64,000 nucleotides of DNA, taken from Agrypnia vestita. Its lineage: Eukaryota > Arthropoda > Insecta > Trichoptera > Phryganeidae. Below, in pieces: positions 12,301-24,194 of this stretch. The notes below the pieces were generated by a model, which saw only the letters and a program-made list of their open reading frames with translations, did not search any database and had not been told where the DNA came from. The stretch covers positions 186,001 to 250,000 of the forward strand of contig JADDOH010002331.1 of NCBI GenBank assembly GCA_016648135.1, written 5' to 3'. Position 1 is the first letter of the stretch. Each line of letters opens with the position of its first letter. The position numbers and the translations under genes are program-made.

Positions 12301-12598
12301 CAATCTTAGGAACCATATGCTCACTCACACGGGAAAGAAACCATTTTCTTGTTCGCAGTGCACGTACTCGTGTAATTGGAAAGCGTCCTTGACCAGCCAC
12401 ATGGCGTCTCACACCGGAGAGAAACTATTTTCGTGTTCCCAGTGCACTTACACATGTAATACCAAAAGCAGCTTAAAGAGGCATACGCTCACTCACTCTG
12501 GGGTGAAACCGTTTTCGTGTGTCGAGTGCGACTATAAGTGTGTTATGAAAGGAATCTTGAGAAGCCATATGATTAAACAACACCCTCGATCAAGTTGA
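9357..12598 (+). CDS. C2H2 zinc-finger protein, gene B (three exons, eleven fingers)
   Basis: Predicted nuclear DNA-binding protein of 502 residues. Exons: 9357-9483, 10218-10544 and 11544-12598, both introns phase 1 with GT..AG ends, summing to 1509 nt with no internal stop. The start ATG opens MDRADAVKPEPGSPDE, matching the N-termini of genes C, D and E. Exons 1-2 are acidic and carry a series of Psi-K-x-E/D motifs (AVKPEP, EIKSEH, PIKTEP, NVKTEV, RIKTEK, AVKPDP, EVKQEC). The last exon encodes eleven fingers at about residues 195-498. The first has an H-x4-H spacing and the last ends HMIKQH, while the middle fingers use TGEKPFSC-type linkers. The start of the finger exon (GLLRPQDSTLADLP) resembles that of D and E. 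It lies tail-on to a piggyBac relic. Target unknown. Confidence 0.87.
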
Positions 12599-13029
12599 GT
12601 CACCTACTGATTACTTACTACCTCCCTGCTGGCGTTAGGGCCGTTAAGATTCTAAGCCGACTTTAGGACCCCCCTCCTACAATCCCGGTCTTGAGCCGTT
12701 TCTTCCCGACTGACCATGCACTGTTTTTTTTTGGGTGGATGCCTAAGAAGTCCTGGCATTTGTATATAGTATATTACGTGGGGTGTAAAAGCGAAGGCAG
12801 CAATATACAAAAAAAAATGAAGGCAATCATTGAGGATTATTAATTTGTAATGTACCGAATTCGAGATTTTACAGGGAACATAGCCTACAAAATTATAGGA
12901 AACATGATTATGGAAGGGTTAGATACATAAAGTCTAGAATTCAATATATTTTATATTAGTAATCCACGGTGACTGCATTCAAAACATTTTTTTTAAATAT
13001 TGTTGCCTTTGCTTTTGAGATGTAATTAT
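12599..13029. other. Presumed 3' UTR and spacer after gene B
   Basis: No gene is seen. A perfect AATAAA is not evident before the TTAA at 13030, so the 3' end of gene B could not be placed. Confidence 0.3.
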
Positions 13030-13879
13030 TTAAAGGGGCGTTCAATATTAATGAGCCTGGGGCCGCGTCGCATATATCCGACGGAGCGCGTCTGTCCCCA
13101 GGGGCCGCGTCGGATATATGCGACAGGCACAAAATAAATTATTTATCGACGGCCGCGTATCGAATTTGAAAAACGTAATTTTTTCCCAATAGAGAAATCC
13201 TGTTGTGACCTGTCGTTCCATTTTCGACTCAAAAACATGGCCGATTATAGCTTAAATCAACACTCAAAGTAGAAGTTTTTCGGTCGTCAAAATCGTATAG
13301 AAAAGTTATAGATGTCGCCCTAAACTCATGTTGTACGATCGAAAATTAAATAATGAAATAATATTCCGTCGTCGTCACGTCCTTAGTACGCGAAAGACAC
13401 ATGCGTGGTACATGCAAAAATCACGTGTCTGTCGCCGTGTCGATCTATTCCGTCGTCATGTGCCCAGCGCGCGAAAGACGTACACGTGTATGGTACATGC
13501 AAAAATCACGTGATTCCGTTGCCATGTCGATAGGAAGGGTTTTTTATTTCTTCAGTTCGCGCCCAGCAATCACAGTTGGAACACGGATCTACGCGCGGAT
13601 AATATATACATATATTCGCGATTTTACTTGATTTTTCTTGGTTTGTGGTGCAATTTGATACAAACAGTGATTTATTAACAAAAATACATTATTTATGTTG
13701 TGTTTATTTGAGAAATGTGTGTGTTAAATGTGGATCATATGCTTCAAAATTTAAAGTGAAACAGTGGCGTAGTGTTTTACATTATTTTTTGGGTATTTGT
13801 GCTAATTAATTTTTTCGTTCCACAGGATGTTTATTTTTTCGTTTTTTTAACATTAATTTTTTTTTTTAACTTTTACAAA

Positions 13880-15573
13880 ATGGCCGAATCGGGAGATTTT
13901 TTTGTTACGGGAGACATCAGTGATTTTCTCATTGCAACGGCCGAATCTGACGACGAATATGAGGAGAATATTGAGGGCGATGAAAACGTTGAAGTGGATG
14001 ACACCTTTTTTGGGAATGATGAATTTGAAGAAGACCTTGACGATACTGTTGGTGAAAACTATCCGTCTGCAAGTGCAGAGGCTAGGCCAGTATTCCAATG
14101 GGAGACGGATAGTTTCCTACCAAATATACATCAATTTACGAACACTTCTGGTTTTAAATCGGATATTTCAGAAGACGCGCGGGAAATAGATTTTTTTAAA
14201 TTGTACCTCAAAGCTGTGGTCGATATTATTGTGACTGAAACAAACCGCCAATATAAGTTTTCCACAAATAATATACCACTGTCATATGATTGAGACAATG
14301 GTTTGACACCACAAGCGACGAAATGTATGTGTTTTTGGCTCTGTGCTTGTTGATGGCCCGGAATTCTAAGAATAAAATAGCAGAGCATTGGTCGACTAAC
14401 CCATTGCTGAGTTCACCGATTTTCTCGGAAACTATGCCGAGGAATCGTTTTCAAATTTTATTAAGGGTGCTACATTTTTCGGATAACGAACTTCAAGTGC
14501 CGGGCGACCGACTCCATAAGATCAGGCCTATGCTGTACGCGATGAAAAAATCCTTCGCAGAAAATTTGACGCCTTACCAAAACCTCTGCGTTGATGAGAG
14601 CCTTCTGCTCTTCAAAGGTCGGTTATCGTTTCGTCAGTATATACCATCGAAGGCCAAAAAATTTGGAATTAAATTTTTTGTGCTGTGTGATTGTCTAACC
14701 GGATATGTACTTGACTTAATCATATACACCGGCAAAGATTCTGAATTCACAATTTCTGAGCACATAGGTACATCGGGCAGTGTTGTGATGTCTCTTCTTA
14801 CTCCTTACCTAGATTTCGGGCACACTTTGTATGTAGACAACTGGTATTCCAGTCCGTCACTGTTCCAAAAGCTTCACGAGAGCAAGACAAATGCTTGTGG
14901 AACCGTGAGAAAAAATAAGTACGGTTATCCTAAATTAGAAGCAAAATTAAAAAGGGGTGAAACTATTTCATATCACACAGATAATCTGATGGCTCAAATG
15001 TAGAAGGATAAGAAAGACGTCAGAATGCTATCTACACTTCACACTTGTGAAATGAAGGATACTGGCAAGATCGACTACAAAACCAATTTGCCGGTGATTA
15101 AACCTGTGTGTATCATAGATTATAATAAAAATATGGGGGCGGTCGACCGTAGTGACATGATGCTGTCTTATTACCACTGTTCTCGGAAAACAGTCAAATG
15201 GTATCGCAAGGTCTTTTTCCATTTAGTCGATCTCGCACTGCTCAATTCATTTGCTGTATTTCGTGGCAAAACGAAAAGAAACATCACTTACGCCGACTTC
15301 CAGCTAAATGTCATTGAGCAGCTAATGAGTACCCATGGTGTCAAACACCCAACTTTTTCCCAAAAAAGGAAGACGCCACTGGAGAGGCTGACCGGCAGGC
15401 ACTTCCTGTGCATGGTGCCTCCGACAGCTACAAAGGAGAACCCGCGGCGGAGATGTTTTGTGTGCGCGGCACGAAAGCAACGGAAGGAAACATGTTATAT
15501 GTGTTTTGAGTGTGATGTTCCGTTGTGTGCCGTGCCGTGCGACAAAATATACCACACAGAAGAAAATTTTTAG
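13880..15573 (+). pseudogene. piggyBac-family transposase, inactivated by a frameshift and a nonsense codon
   Basis: Ancestral role: DDD-type cut-and-paste transposase acting at TTAA. The frame starts at ATG 13880 with an acidic N-terminus (TAESDDEYEENIEGDEN) and runs to a TGA at 14291. The next conserved segment (WFDTTSDEMYVFLALCLLM) is in another frame, so a single-nucleotide indel lies near 14286-14290. A TAG at 15001-15003 interrupts that frame at a place where piggyBac proteins usually have Trp before KDK-DV, so TGG to TAG is likely. The three catalytic Asp codons remain: VDE at 14593, VDN at 14836 and VDRSD at 15145. The C-terminus has the Cys-rich zinc-binding tail (CFVCAARKQRKETCYMC). 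Only two lesions suggest fairly recent loss of activity. Confidence 0.88.
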
Positions 15574-15620
15574 GTAGGATATCAAATAATAATAGTAGTG
15601 TATGTAGTAAATATTAATTT

Positions 15621-15760
15621 TCGGCAAATGTTTTAATTATTATTTTTCGACAAATGTTTTAATTATTATTTTTCGGCAAATGGTTTAATTATTATTTTTC
15701 GACAAATGTTTTCATTATTATTTTTCGGCAAATGTTTTAATTATTATTTTTCGGAAAATG
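15621..15760. repeat. 26-bp minisatellite, about six copies
   Basis: The word TCG[G/A]CAAATG recurs at 15621, 15647, 15673, 15699, 15725 and 15751 (the last as TCGGAAAATG), an exact 26-bp period joined by TTTAATTATTATTTT. It sits directly after the piggyBac transposase and may be subterminal sequence of that element. Confidence 0.85.
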
Positions 15761-18049
15761 TCGGGCTGGCAACATTATCGGAATTCAAAAAAAGATTATT
15801 TTTTTAAATTTTTTGATAAAAAAATCATTGCATTTCGACACTTCCGATAAAATAATATGAATGTGTGTGTTTTTTTTTAATATACGCATGTTTTCATGGT
15901 TTTTTCGTAAAAAGAAAAATCACAAAAAATTCAGAAAATTTCCGGCCCTTGCCTATATGTTGCTTTGGAATTTTTAGGCCCTCAACAAAATGTTAATTAA
16001 CACAAAATTAAGTGACTTAATTGACTTCACCACACTAATAAACAATAAGATGTATTTTAATAAAATGTAAGTAACGTCTACGTGTGTACAATTTTATAAA
16101 TAATAAATATGTGTTTAGAATTCTCCAGTATTCTTGTTGGATGATTCGTTGAAGAATTATATTGTATTATATAAAGAACTGTTTGACAGATCAGCAGCGT
16201 ACTTTTACCAGCTTATCGTTTACTATATCTGAGTCGCCTTGAATGAAGGCGATGTTTCTCCTTGATCTGGTATCAAAACTGTTGCCTGGATGTGGTCTGG
16301 AAGTCTTGATAAAGCGAAGACGATCCCTTGTCTGGATCTGAGGAAATACTTCTCTTTGATGACAATTGTTTTAATGATAAGCATATTATTGAATGTTAAA
16401 AATATCCGAGATGGTTCTCGTGACAATACTTAACTGCTTCTCTTTCATATTTACAAAATACTAACGAAATAATATCTGAACCACATTTCAGATAATTTGG
16501 TCAATAATATATAAAAAAAAACATGTTTGTAACTGTATATTAAGTATATATCCACCGGCAGCAGTGTGCTGGTGCCAGCGGTGAATTATACCATTTGGGA
16601 GTCCTGGGCGGACCCTGTGTATGCATTTTGAACAAATAAAATTAATAATTTTACGAAAACACATGCTGCTTTTAATTCTTGTTTCACTTATTGTATGTGG
16701 TATGTGATTTGGATGATGGGGATAAGTATAAGAATTAGAGAAATTGCTGTATCCAAATCATTCCGCAGATAAATTAATTCGCCACAACGTAGTGTACATA
16801 AGTTTTGTAAGTACCAATACGCATGCACGCATATTTACACGTGTAAAACACTATTTGTATAATGTTCTACATTACTATCATGAATAATAAATAATATAAA
16901 ACTATTTTATTTGATTGATAAATAGTTTTCAATATCTATTTATATTCAAGAACTGGCGAAAACATCGGTATTTTTTTTATTCCTACACCTCTTGTAGGTT
17001 GTTTATGGTCATCCTCCATTTGACGTAAGATCTTACTCGTGATCGCTAGGAACCTTTTTAAGTAATTATATCTTCAGGTACCATTCGCAGTACTCGGCGG
17101 TATGTTGATAGTTAGTTTCGCTTCTTGTTGGTATAGTTTTATGCATTGTGTCGTGTGTATTATTCGTAAAGTGTCAAATATTTGTTCATAGACATTTGGA
17201 TTTGGACTATTCCATAGACAAAGCAAAGCGAAGACGTGAACATTATTTTTTTTATGTTTTGATTATTCACAATACAAATAATATTTCCTGGCAGTATGAA
17301 TCCGTGGACTGGGTCTCGGTGTCTCAGAACTAAGTCAGTAGGAGCTTTTTAAAAACGAGTGTTACGTAATATTAGTATATGGTATAATTGCCTAGTCCAT
17401 AGATTATAGAATGTTTTCGTAACTTGCATTACGTTTGGTTGCTAAGTAACCATTTTAATTGTCGACAGCTCTATCAGCCTGGGGTGCGTTTTTATCCGTT
17501 TTCTTTTACTTTTTCTGTTTTAATAACCATAAAAATATTTTTTTCCTATTGCTATTTTTTTTTACCAATTCTGGTTATTATCTTCTTAACATATATTGTT
17601 TTTGCTATACATGGTACTCAGTTTTTAGTTGGATGAAAAAATATAGTGCTTACCTAGGAAACTATTACATCCGTAAAACCAAAAAAGTTAAGCCTTAAGG
17701 CATAAGAAAATTTATATATTCCCTAAGCAAAATAGCTGATCTTGCAGTATTAGACAAAATACTCAGTGGAGCTATTGATTCTTCTTTATCTGACATAAAT
17801 TTTCACGCTGAACCTCGTGCAAACAACCCAGAGTTCTTTAGAACAACCCAGCATCTTAATAATGTAGGTTATTTTTCTCCCATCTTGTGAATGTGTCGTA
17901 CATACAATAAATAGTGTGCTGACCCTAACATTGATGCTGGTATCCTTGCAGATACCCCAACACCATTTAAGAAGTCCCTCCTGCACAACATTCAATGTCT
18001 TGATAATAATCTGAATCCCTAGCTACATAATATCGATTGTTAATTTATG
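15761..18049. other. AT-rich intergenic DNA
   Basis: No supported gene. The short frames are AT-driven. Some (for example near 17630-17700, ending YYIRKTKKVK) may be upstream relics of the retrotransposon at 18.3 kb, but nothing diagnostic is visible. Confidence 0.3.
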
Positions 18050-18330
18050 AAAAATTGAAAATGCAATTTTTTTACAGTTTTATTCATTTTATTTGAGTTG
18101 TATTGAAGCGAATAAATATTTCATAATTGTTATGAGTTACCGTTATGATATTTAAAATTTTTACAAAAAAATAAGAAATATTGAAAAAAATGCAAACTTT
18201 TATATTGCATATCTTCATAACTATTGATATTATGTCATGGTTTCTTGAACATTTTAGACTCATTATCAAGGCAAGAATCCACCTGTAAAGTCTTTGCTAT
18301 TAGCTATGAGATACCCTGTATAAACTAGCA
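18050..18330. repeat. Dispersed repeat, copy 1 of a family
   Basis: The core ACTCATTATCAAGGCA[A/G]GAATCCACCTGT followed by a GCTATGAGA[T/C]ACCCTG end also occurs at about 60640-60755. More diverged copies lie at about 39850-40115, 43020-43200 and 56520-56630. Upstream, copies share an AT-rich body with CTCCGTAACTA/CTTCATAACTA and GATATTA. The CACCCTGTATA-like end is typical of small insect non-autonomous elements. Class unknown. Confidence 0.6.
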
Positions 18331-18342
18331 TAAAAGTATAAA

Positions 18343-19440
18343 ATGTTTGTCTCAGCACGGGCATGGTCCAGTCAGGCCAATATTATAAGTATTTTTTGTA
18401 TTATAATAAATATGGGTTCTATTAATGACATACATGGCGACCTGTATAGATGGATTCAATCCTACATCTCTAATCGCAGCAAAGCTATAGTGGTTGGTGG
18501 CTTCAGGTCTGACTGGGTTGGCGTTCCTTCGGTTGTCCCACAGGGTTCTTTATTAGGACCCTTGCTTTTTAATATATACATTAATAATATCGGTAAGTGC
18601 TTTCTTAATGCACGAACTGTATTATACGCTGATGATATGAAGATCTTTGCTTGTTAGATGTGTCGATGATTGTCTCAAAATTCAGAAAGACCTAAATCGT
18701 CTCCAAGGCTATTGCAGTATTCATACCCTTCAAATTAACATAAAGAAATGCTTTAGTTTGCCAGAAATAAAAACATTGTATCGTTCGAATACTCTCTTAA
18801 TGGGCTCCCTCTGAGCATCGAATTGGAAGCAAAAGATCTTGGTGTAACTCTTGATTGCAAACTCTAACTAGATAAGCATATTGATATTAGGTCGCCAAAT
18901 CCTCTCGAATGCTAGGCTTCGTTCTTCGCACATGTAAACATTTTCAAGAGATAAATACTCGTAGGGATAAAGACCCTTTACTTTTCCTCTGTTAGGAGTA
19001 CCCTTGAGTATGCATCTCAGGTCTGGAACCACAGATATCAAATTCATATAGACAAAATCGAAAGTGTTCGAAACAGATTCATTAAATATCTCGACTTCCA
19101 TTCCCATCGTACTCACGTCAGTAACGTAGATTCCCCGACTTTCTTTAAAATTACACACCTGATCAATTGCAGAAGTACTGCTGATGTTATGTTTCTTCAT
19201 AAACCAGCTATTTCTAAGATTGACTGCCCGCCATTGCTGCAGCGCATCTCCCTGAGAGTACCCGGAAGATCCACTAGATCGGTCGAGACCTTGAGCCTTT
19301 CACACTGTAATACCAACTACCGGCAAAACTCTTTTATATATCGCTCGTCTAATTTGTTCAACTTTATATTCCGCGACTTGGATCTCTTCAATTCATCAAT
19401 CTATGAATTTAAAACTCTCGTATATTCACCTCAGTCATAA
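18343..19440 (+). mobile_element. Truncated non-LTR retrotransposon (reverse transcriptase remnant)
   Basis: The frame at 18343-18657 contains reverse transcriptase blocks: LYRWIQSYISNRS, then VPQGSLLGPLLFNIYINNI, then the catalytic VLYADDMKIF. The homology continues in shifted frames (IQKDLNRLQGYCSIHTLQIN, then DLGVTLD) and ends in a C-terminal piece at 19189-19440 (FRDLDLFNSSIYEFKT). Order and motifs fit a jockey/CR1-type LINE that is 5'-truncated and mutated. An AT-rich tail of about 400 bp follows. Confidence 0.75.
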
Positions 19441-19829
19441 ACCTTTTTCTCTTTTTTTAATTAATCTTCTTTTTTTTGTTCAGACCTCGTAAATGTATAT
19501 GCAGATGTATCGATCGGATATCTCTATGCTTTATTTCTTTTCTTATCTCTTCCCCTTTTTACTAAATAGATCTGTCTTTTCCTCCCCAGTCCTAATTCCC
19601 TTTTTACGCTTAACTCTTTGACTCTCATGGTTTGTTCTTAACTTAAACCTGTAATTTTTTGTTATTTTTTTGTTTTTGATGATTTAAACTTAGGTTATTG
19701 TTGCTATACGTTAATAATGTTGATTCTGTAAAAACTTGTAAGATGATCTCTATATTATTTAATTTTCATGTGTAATCTGATCTTTATTTGTACTGTTAGT
19801 TTCCCGTAAATCAATAATCAAAACACATT

Positions 19830-20432
19830 TGTGTTGTAAACCTTACGCTGGAACATAACTGGACATAATTTACATAACATTAATGAAAGTTCTCCATCAA
19901 CGAATAAAAAATCTTGAATACACCTTAAATATCCCTCATCAGACTCAAGAGCTTCTCTTCACTGATGAGGTCTACATGACTATTTAAGTATTTAAAAAAA
20001 AATGTTTAATCTGATATGTTATATATAAGAACTGTATTTGTACCATAAATTAAATAAAAAATATATAAATATATATATTTCCCACGTACCGTTGCATTTT
20101 TGGTGCACAAAAAAGAAAAATTAAACAGTAAGTAAACATAATTCAATCAACATAACAACACATCATATGATCACAATTTCAAGAAAACTACATCAGCAAA
20201 TAGAAAATAAACATCAATAACAGCGCCCGGAGCTTGGGCATGGCACCATTTGATGTAGTCACTTATAAGAATTGCTATTGATTGAATATCACTTGGAACA
20301 CCGCTATCTTAGCTTTTGATTGGTGTGTTGTGACTTCGTAGTGTGAAAATAATTCCGTTGCGTGATGCGCGCGCATTTTTGCTCAACTTCAGAAATAAAG
20401 ACTCGTGATTTTTCAGCCTGGGAGCTTAAACC
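19830..20432. other. Spacer and presumed promoter of gene C
   Basis: No gene seen in the AT-rich left part. The last 150 bp before ATG 20433 are relatively GC-rich (GTGATGCGCGCGCA near 20361) and are the presumed promoter and 5' UTR of gene C. Confidence 0.3.
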
Positions 20433-23062
20433 ATGGATCTGGGCGTCAAGCCTGAACCGGAGTCGCCAGTCCGTAGCGGCGATGAAGCGGACGGCGGTGA
20501 AACATTTTTACTAGACCCGGTCGTGAAGACGGAGATGGTCTTCCGAGAGGCGCCCGTTAAGTTAGAGCCGAGAACCGCCGCAGAAGGAAGCTTTGAATTC
20601 ACAGACAGAAAATTAAATGTAAAAGTCGAAAATGAAACGAATTTCTCCGAAGAAGGGAGAGTCACCGACCCGCGTTTTCTTGGAGTCAAGACAGAGCCAG
20701 GGGGAGTCGGCGGAATGTCCTGCTCTGAGCAAACTGCCTCGGGTAAGAATTTCCTCTTTTTTGAGCACGCGAATTCAAACGTTAATGGATTCGCGTTACC
20801 TTTTCACTATGAATGGGTTCATAACGCATTATTAGTTTTATACACAGCGACTTGTTTTGTGTTTTTATTTATTTTTGTAATATTTATTTTCATTTATTAT
20901 ATATTTATGTACTAAAACTATCTCATTTGCTTGGCCAGAAAGCGATTTCCCCTTTCTTAATTCGCGACATTCGCGATTATGTGGTCACCGTATCTTTAAG
21001 CAAAAATATTAAACAAAGAAACGACCGCTCCGCGCGCCCATCACCGTAATGCTAAAATGGCCAATCGAGTAGCTTTAAAAAGCGAATACCACTACACAAT
21101 TTACGTGTTACAGAGGGTATCACTCACACACACTTGGTGCAAGTGGCTTTCGTAAAGTGAACGGACCCTACGCACCTCTATTTCTAAAACTACACCTTAA
21201 ATCGGCCACATATGTTCATATCATTATTGTATAAAAACTAAGAAAAATAAACATCCAGAAACTTCGGAAAATTTATGTAATGTCCTTGAACTACATAGAA
21301 AAGTGTGGCCCGAAAATTTCAGATAATGGGGAGACGTGGGGCTGCGTAGCTATATACAGGCGCGCAAGGCAAGTTCAAGTTAAAAGTGCGATCAGCGAGA
21401 AAATATGGAATGATTTATACTAATGTTGGGGTTGGTGTGCGTGAATCGACCCTTTGGTGAGGTCAAGAAGCTACCCCCTACGTGCTGCTTCCTATGAATA
21501 AGGGTCACCACCCTGTATTTTATTCAGAGTTCAGGGTTCTCTGATGTTGTGGATGAAGTTCCAAAGTCGCGATGATTTAATAGAATTTATAAACAAGTAA
21601 AAGTTACAGTTATGAAAACAAAAAGGTGCAGAGTACAAGTATACAATGAGAAGTTAATCGGCGAGAGCTTCCGCTCGATATAGAGTTCCCCGAGTGAAGA
21701 ACAATGCCGTGTGTTATGGTTTACGCGACCGCTGAGGCTCGCCTGCCGTTGGTTACGTGTGTGTAGGTGATCCCTACACTAACTATTTCCAAATAAAGTT
21801 TGCTATTTACCAAAGTGGCGAAGATGTGATAATTTTTTTCGTTCAATTATTTCAGGGAATAGATCTGTGTACGAAGACCATCATAGAAAGAGCACGAATC
21901 TTGCTGCCGTCAAGCCTGAGCCGGGCTCTCCGGCCAGGAGTAGCGATGAAGGAGCTTCCTGGGCTGATATAGATGTGGCGCACTCTGAGGTCAAAGTTGA
22001 GCTCTCCGGGTCTTACACAGACCGACATCCCGGTAAGACAATCCTTTACCTCAAGTTTGTAAGTTACATCTTGGAGGTGTATTTTATGATTCTGTAGACG
22101 GCCATAGGTACATTCAACAGAGAAATAATTTGATTATATTCAATCGTATATTGTGTAGATCAGGATACAAACACCGTGAAAGATCACGGAAAGAAAACCA
22201 TGCTAATCAAGCTAACTTCTTCTTCGTTATGCTCTTGGCAGAGCAGTTAACAGGTCAACTTCCTTTTTACATTAGAGAAGCGGTGAATGATAAAGCACCT
22301 CTAATAAATAACCAAATCGATTTTCCACGCAGCCCTTCGCTCAATTTAACTTTCACAAAAAATTTGGTGACACCCACTTTAGACCCCGCCCCTCTCACTC
22401 TCTCTCTCGTAGATTCCTCATTCATCAGATTGTTCTCTCAACAAGGCTTGAATCATAACATGCAAAGGGTTTTTAAAAATAAACTATTTTATTTTTTCGC
22501 AGTTCTACGAGATACCGCACGAGCCATCCCAACTACGCCCCCTACAAGACCAGCCCCTGCGCGAGAGCCAGAACTGGAGACCGCGCACCCTGCCGAACAA
22601 GCGTCACAAAGCAGCACGCTCCCCTCCAACAGAGAGAAGCAGTTTTCCTGCACCCAGTGCTCCTACACGTCCTACCACAAGGGCCACCTGAAGGGCCACA
22701 TGCTCATCCACACCGGGGAGAAGCCGTTCTCGTGCTCGGAGTGCGCCTACACGTGCATCAGGAAGGGGTCCCTCAGTATACACATGCTCACGCACACCGG
22801 CGAGAAACCCTTTTCCTGTTCGCTGTGCTCTTACACCTGCAACATCAGGAGCAGCTTGCGGCGGCACGCGCTCACCCACTCGGGGGAGAAACCCTTCTCC
22901 TGCTCGGAGTGCGCCTACACCTGCAACGTCATCAGCAGCCTGAGAAGGCACGCGCTCATCCATTCGGGAATGAAACCGTTTTCGTGTACAGAGTGCGATT
23001 ATAAATGCACAACCAAAGGAAACTTGAGAATCCACATGGTTAAGCACACGCGTCAAAGATGA
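20433..23062 (+). CDS. C2H2 zinc-finger protein, gene C (three exons, five fingers)
   Basis: Predicted nuclear DNA-binding protein of 348 residues. Exons: 20433-20742, 21856-22032 and 22503-23062, introns phase 1, total 1047 nt, open throughout. The start opens MDLGVKPEPESPVRSGDEAD, aligned with the other family N-termini. Exons 1-2 are packed with Psi-K-x-E motifs (GVKPEP, VVKTEM, PVKLEP, NVKVEN, GVKTEP, AVKPEP, EVKVEL). Exon 3 begins with a Pro/Ala-rich linker and five fingers at about residues 210-343. The last finger (TECDYKCTTKGNLRIH) closely matches the last finger of gene B, suggesting that B and C are nearest relatives. The finger exon is far more GC-rich than those of the other five genes. 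The frame open upstream of 22503 is intron, since a TTTTTTCGCAG acceptor in the right phase precedes the homologous part. Confidence 0.83.
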
Positions 23063-24051
23063 GTTGGCTGGACTGCTGCTCTCGATTTCGGTCCTGGTAA
23101 CGATTGCTTTCCAGGCATCCTGGTGCTGAGCCTCTTTGTTTCAATTTCTCCTTTGTTGTGCTCTTGGCAAAGCGGTCGTGGTCGTTGATAACAGCAGCCA
23201 AAACAGTCCGGCGCATTTCGCAGCAGTCCTTCTGGAAGCGAGGCACTGGTTGCAGAATGCACCAGATCCGACCGTATTGTTGGTTGTTGGAATCTCGCGT
23301 CATCCTCTATCACCAGCCCATCTGGCGCTGAAGGCAAAGAGCACTCTCAACCACTGGAACTCCCTTAAGTGACTTACAAAATACTATGACTATGTGTGTT
23401 ATTCTAAAGGAAGTTAACAGCTATGTTTTTGACCCAATGTCGTCGAGCTCATCTTTCTTTTATTCAGTCGCTGATATCAAAAGAGGGCTATTTACATTAT
23501 TATGTACGTAATATATTATAAACCAAATCCTTATCCACCTACGAGTTTTTTCTCTCATAAAGCATTAGACGCCCATATTTTTATTTATATTTTACTTTAA
23601 TCAAATTATTGTTTTTATTTATGTTTAACTAGCTTAAGAATCTGGCTTCGCCCAAAATTTGGATTCATGAATATATTTATTTTATTTTATCTTATATTTC
23701 CCTGAAAAAAAACACTAAAAATATGCTTAAAAGAAATAAAAAAGCCAAGACAATATTGTTTATTCAAAGCAAATAATTAAAAATAAATCTATGTTATTTA
23801 AAATTATACACAGTTACAACTTATCTTGTCTCTCATTTTTATTCAAAACTATGGAACAAACAATATGACTTCTTTTATTATTTTTTGAGCGTCACATGAA
23901 TATTTCGAGGTCAATGTTTTTCGATGGACATAACAGTGCCGAAATTAGTCGCTTTGACCTAAAAATCACTAACAGATTAGTAAACTTTCAGCAAACTTTT
24001 CAAAGCTAATCTCACGACACAAAACAGATTTTTCGCTTTATAGTTAAGGTA
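23063..24051. other. Spacer after gene C with a possible repeat fragment
   Basis: 23100-23370 is open on both strands and shares a short word (TGCTCTTGGCA[A/G]AGC) with intron 2 of gene C near 22230. That suggests a dispersed SINE/LINE fragment rather than a gene. The remainder is AT-rich with no supported feature. Confidence 0.3.
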
Positions 24052-24194
24052 CAGTTGTAGGGAAACTTCTTGAAATTCTTTGGCGTAGTGGGGGAATGCG
24101 CAGAAGACTGAATTTGGGTCTCTTTGGTGGAATGGTACATGCGCAAACTTCCCCCCACTACGCCATAAAATTTCAAGATGTTTGCCGGCTACTG
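24052..24194. mobile_element. Mariner/Tc1-like MITE, copy 1 (143 bp)
   Basis: Begins CAGTTGTAGGGAAACTTCTT and ends GTTTGCCGGCTACTG, flanked by TA on both sides. The two halves are inverted repeats (TTCTTGAAATTCTTTGGCGT against its inverse), so the element can fold over most of its length. Related copies are at 54629-54767 and at 38987-43875 (split by an insertion). TA duplication and CAGT ends suggest Tc1/mariner mobilisation. Confidence 0.8.

Larger units (their letters stand above)
13030..15760 (+). mobile_element. piggyBac-like DNA transposon relic
   Basis: The unit holds a broken piggyBac transposase gene (13880-15573). Left-side TTAA tetranucleotides lie at 13030-13033 and 13048-13051. 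They are followed by a GC-rich segment (13052-13125) in which GGGGCCGCGTCG occurs twice directly and GTCGCATATATCCGAC is answered by its inverse. An imperfect tandem duplication of about 83 bp (13365-13535) precedes the coding region, and a 26-bp minisatellite (15621-15760) follows it. I could not match the right end to the left, so the outer limits are approximate. Confidence 0.7.

Noticed and set aside
22130..22502. N-terminal extension of the gene C finger exon through the open frame
   Set aside because: A TTTTTTCGCAG acceptor at 22502 in the family's phase 1 precedes the homologous part. The upstream stretch is AT-rich and unlike any paralogue.
22604..23056. 150-codon frame antisense to the gene C fingers
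   Set aside because: Shadow of a GC-rich finger exon. The plus strand has clear fingers.
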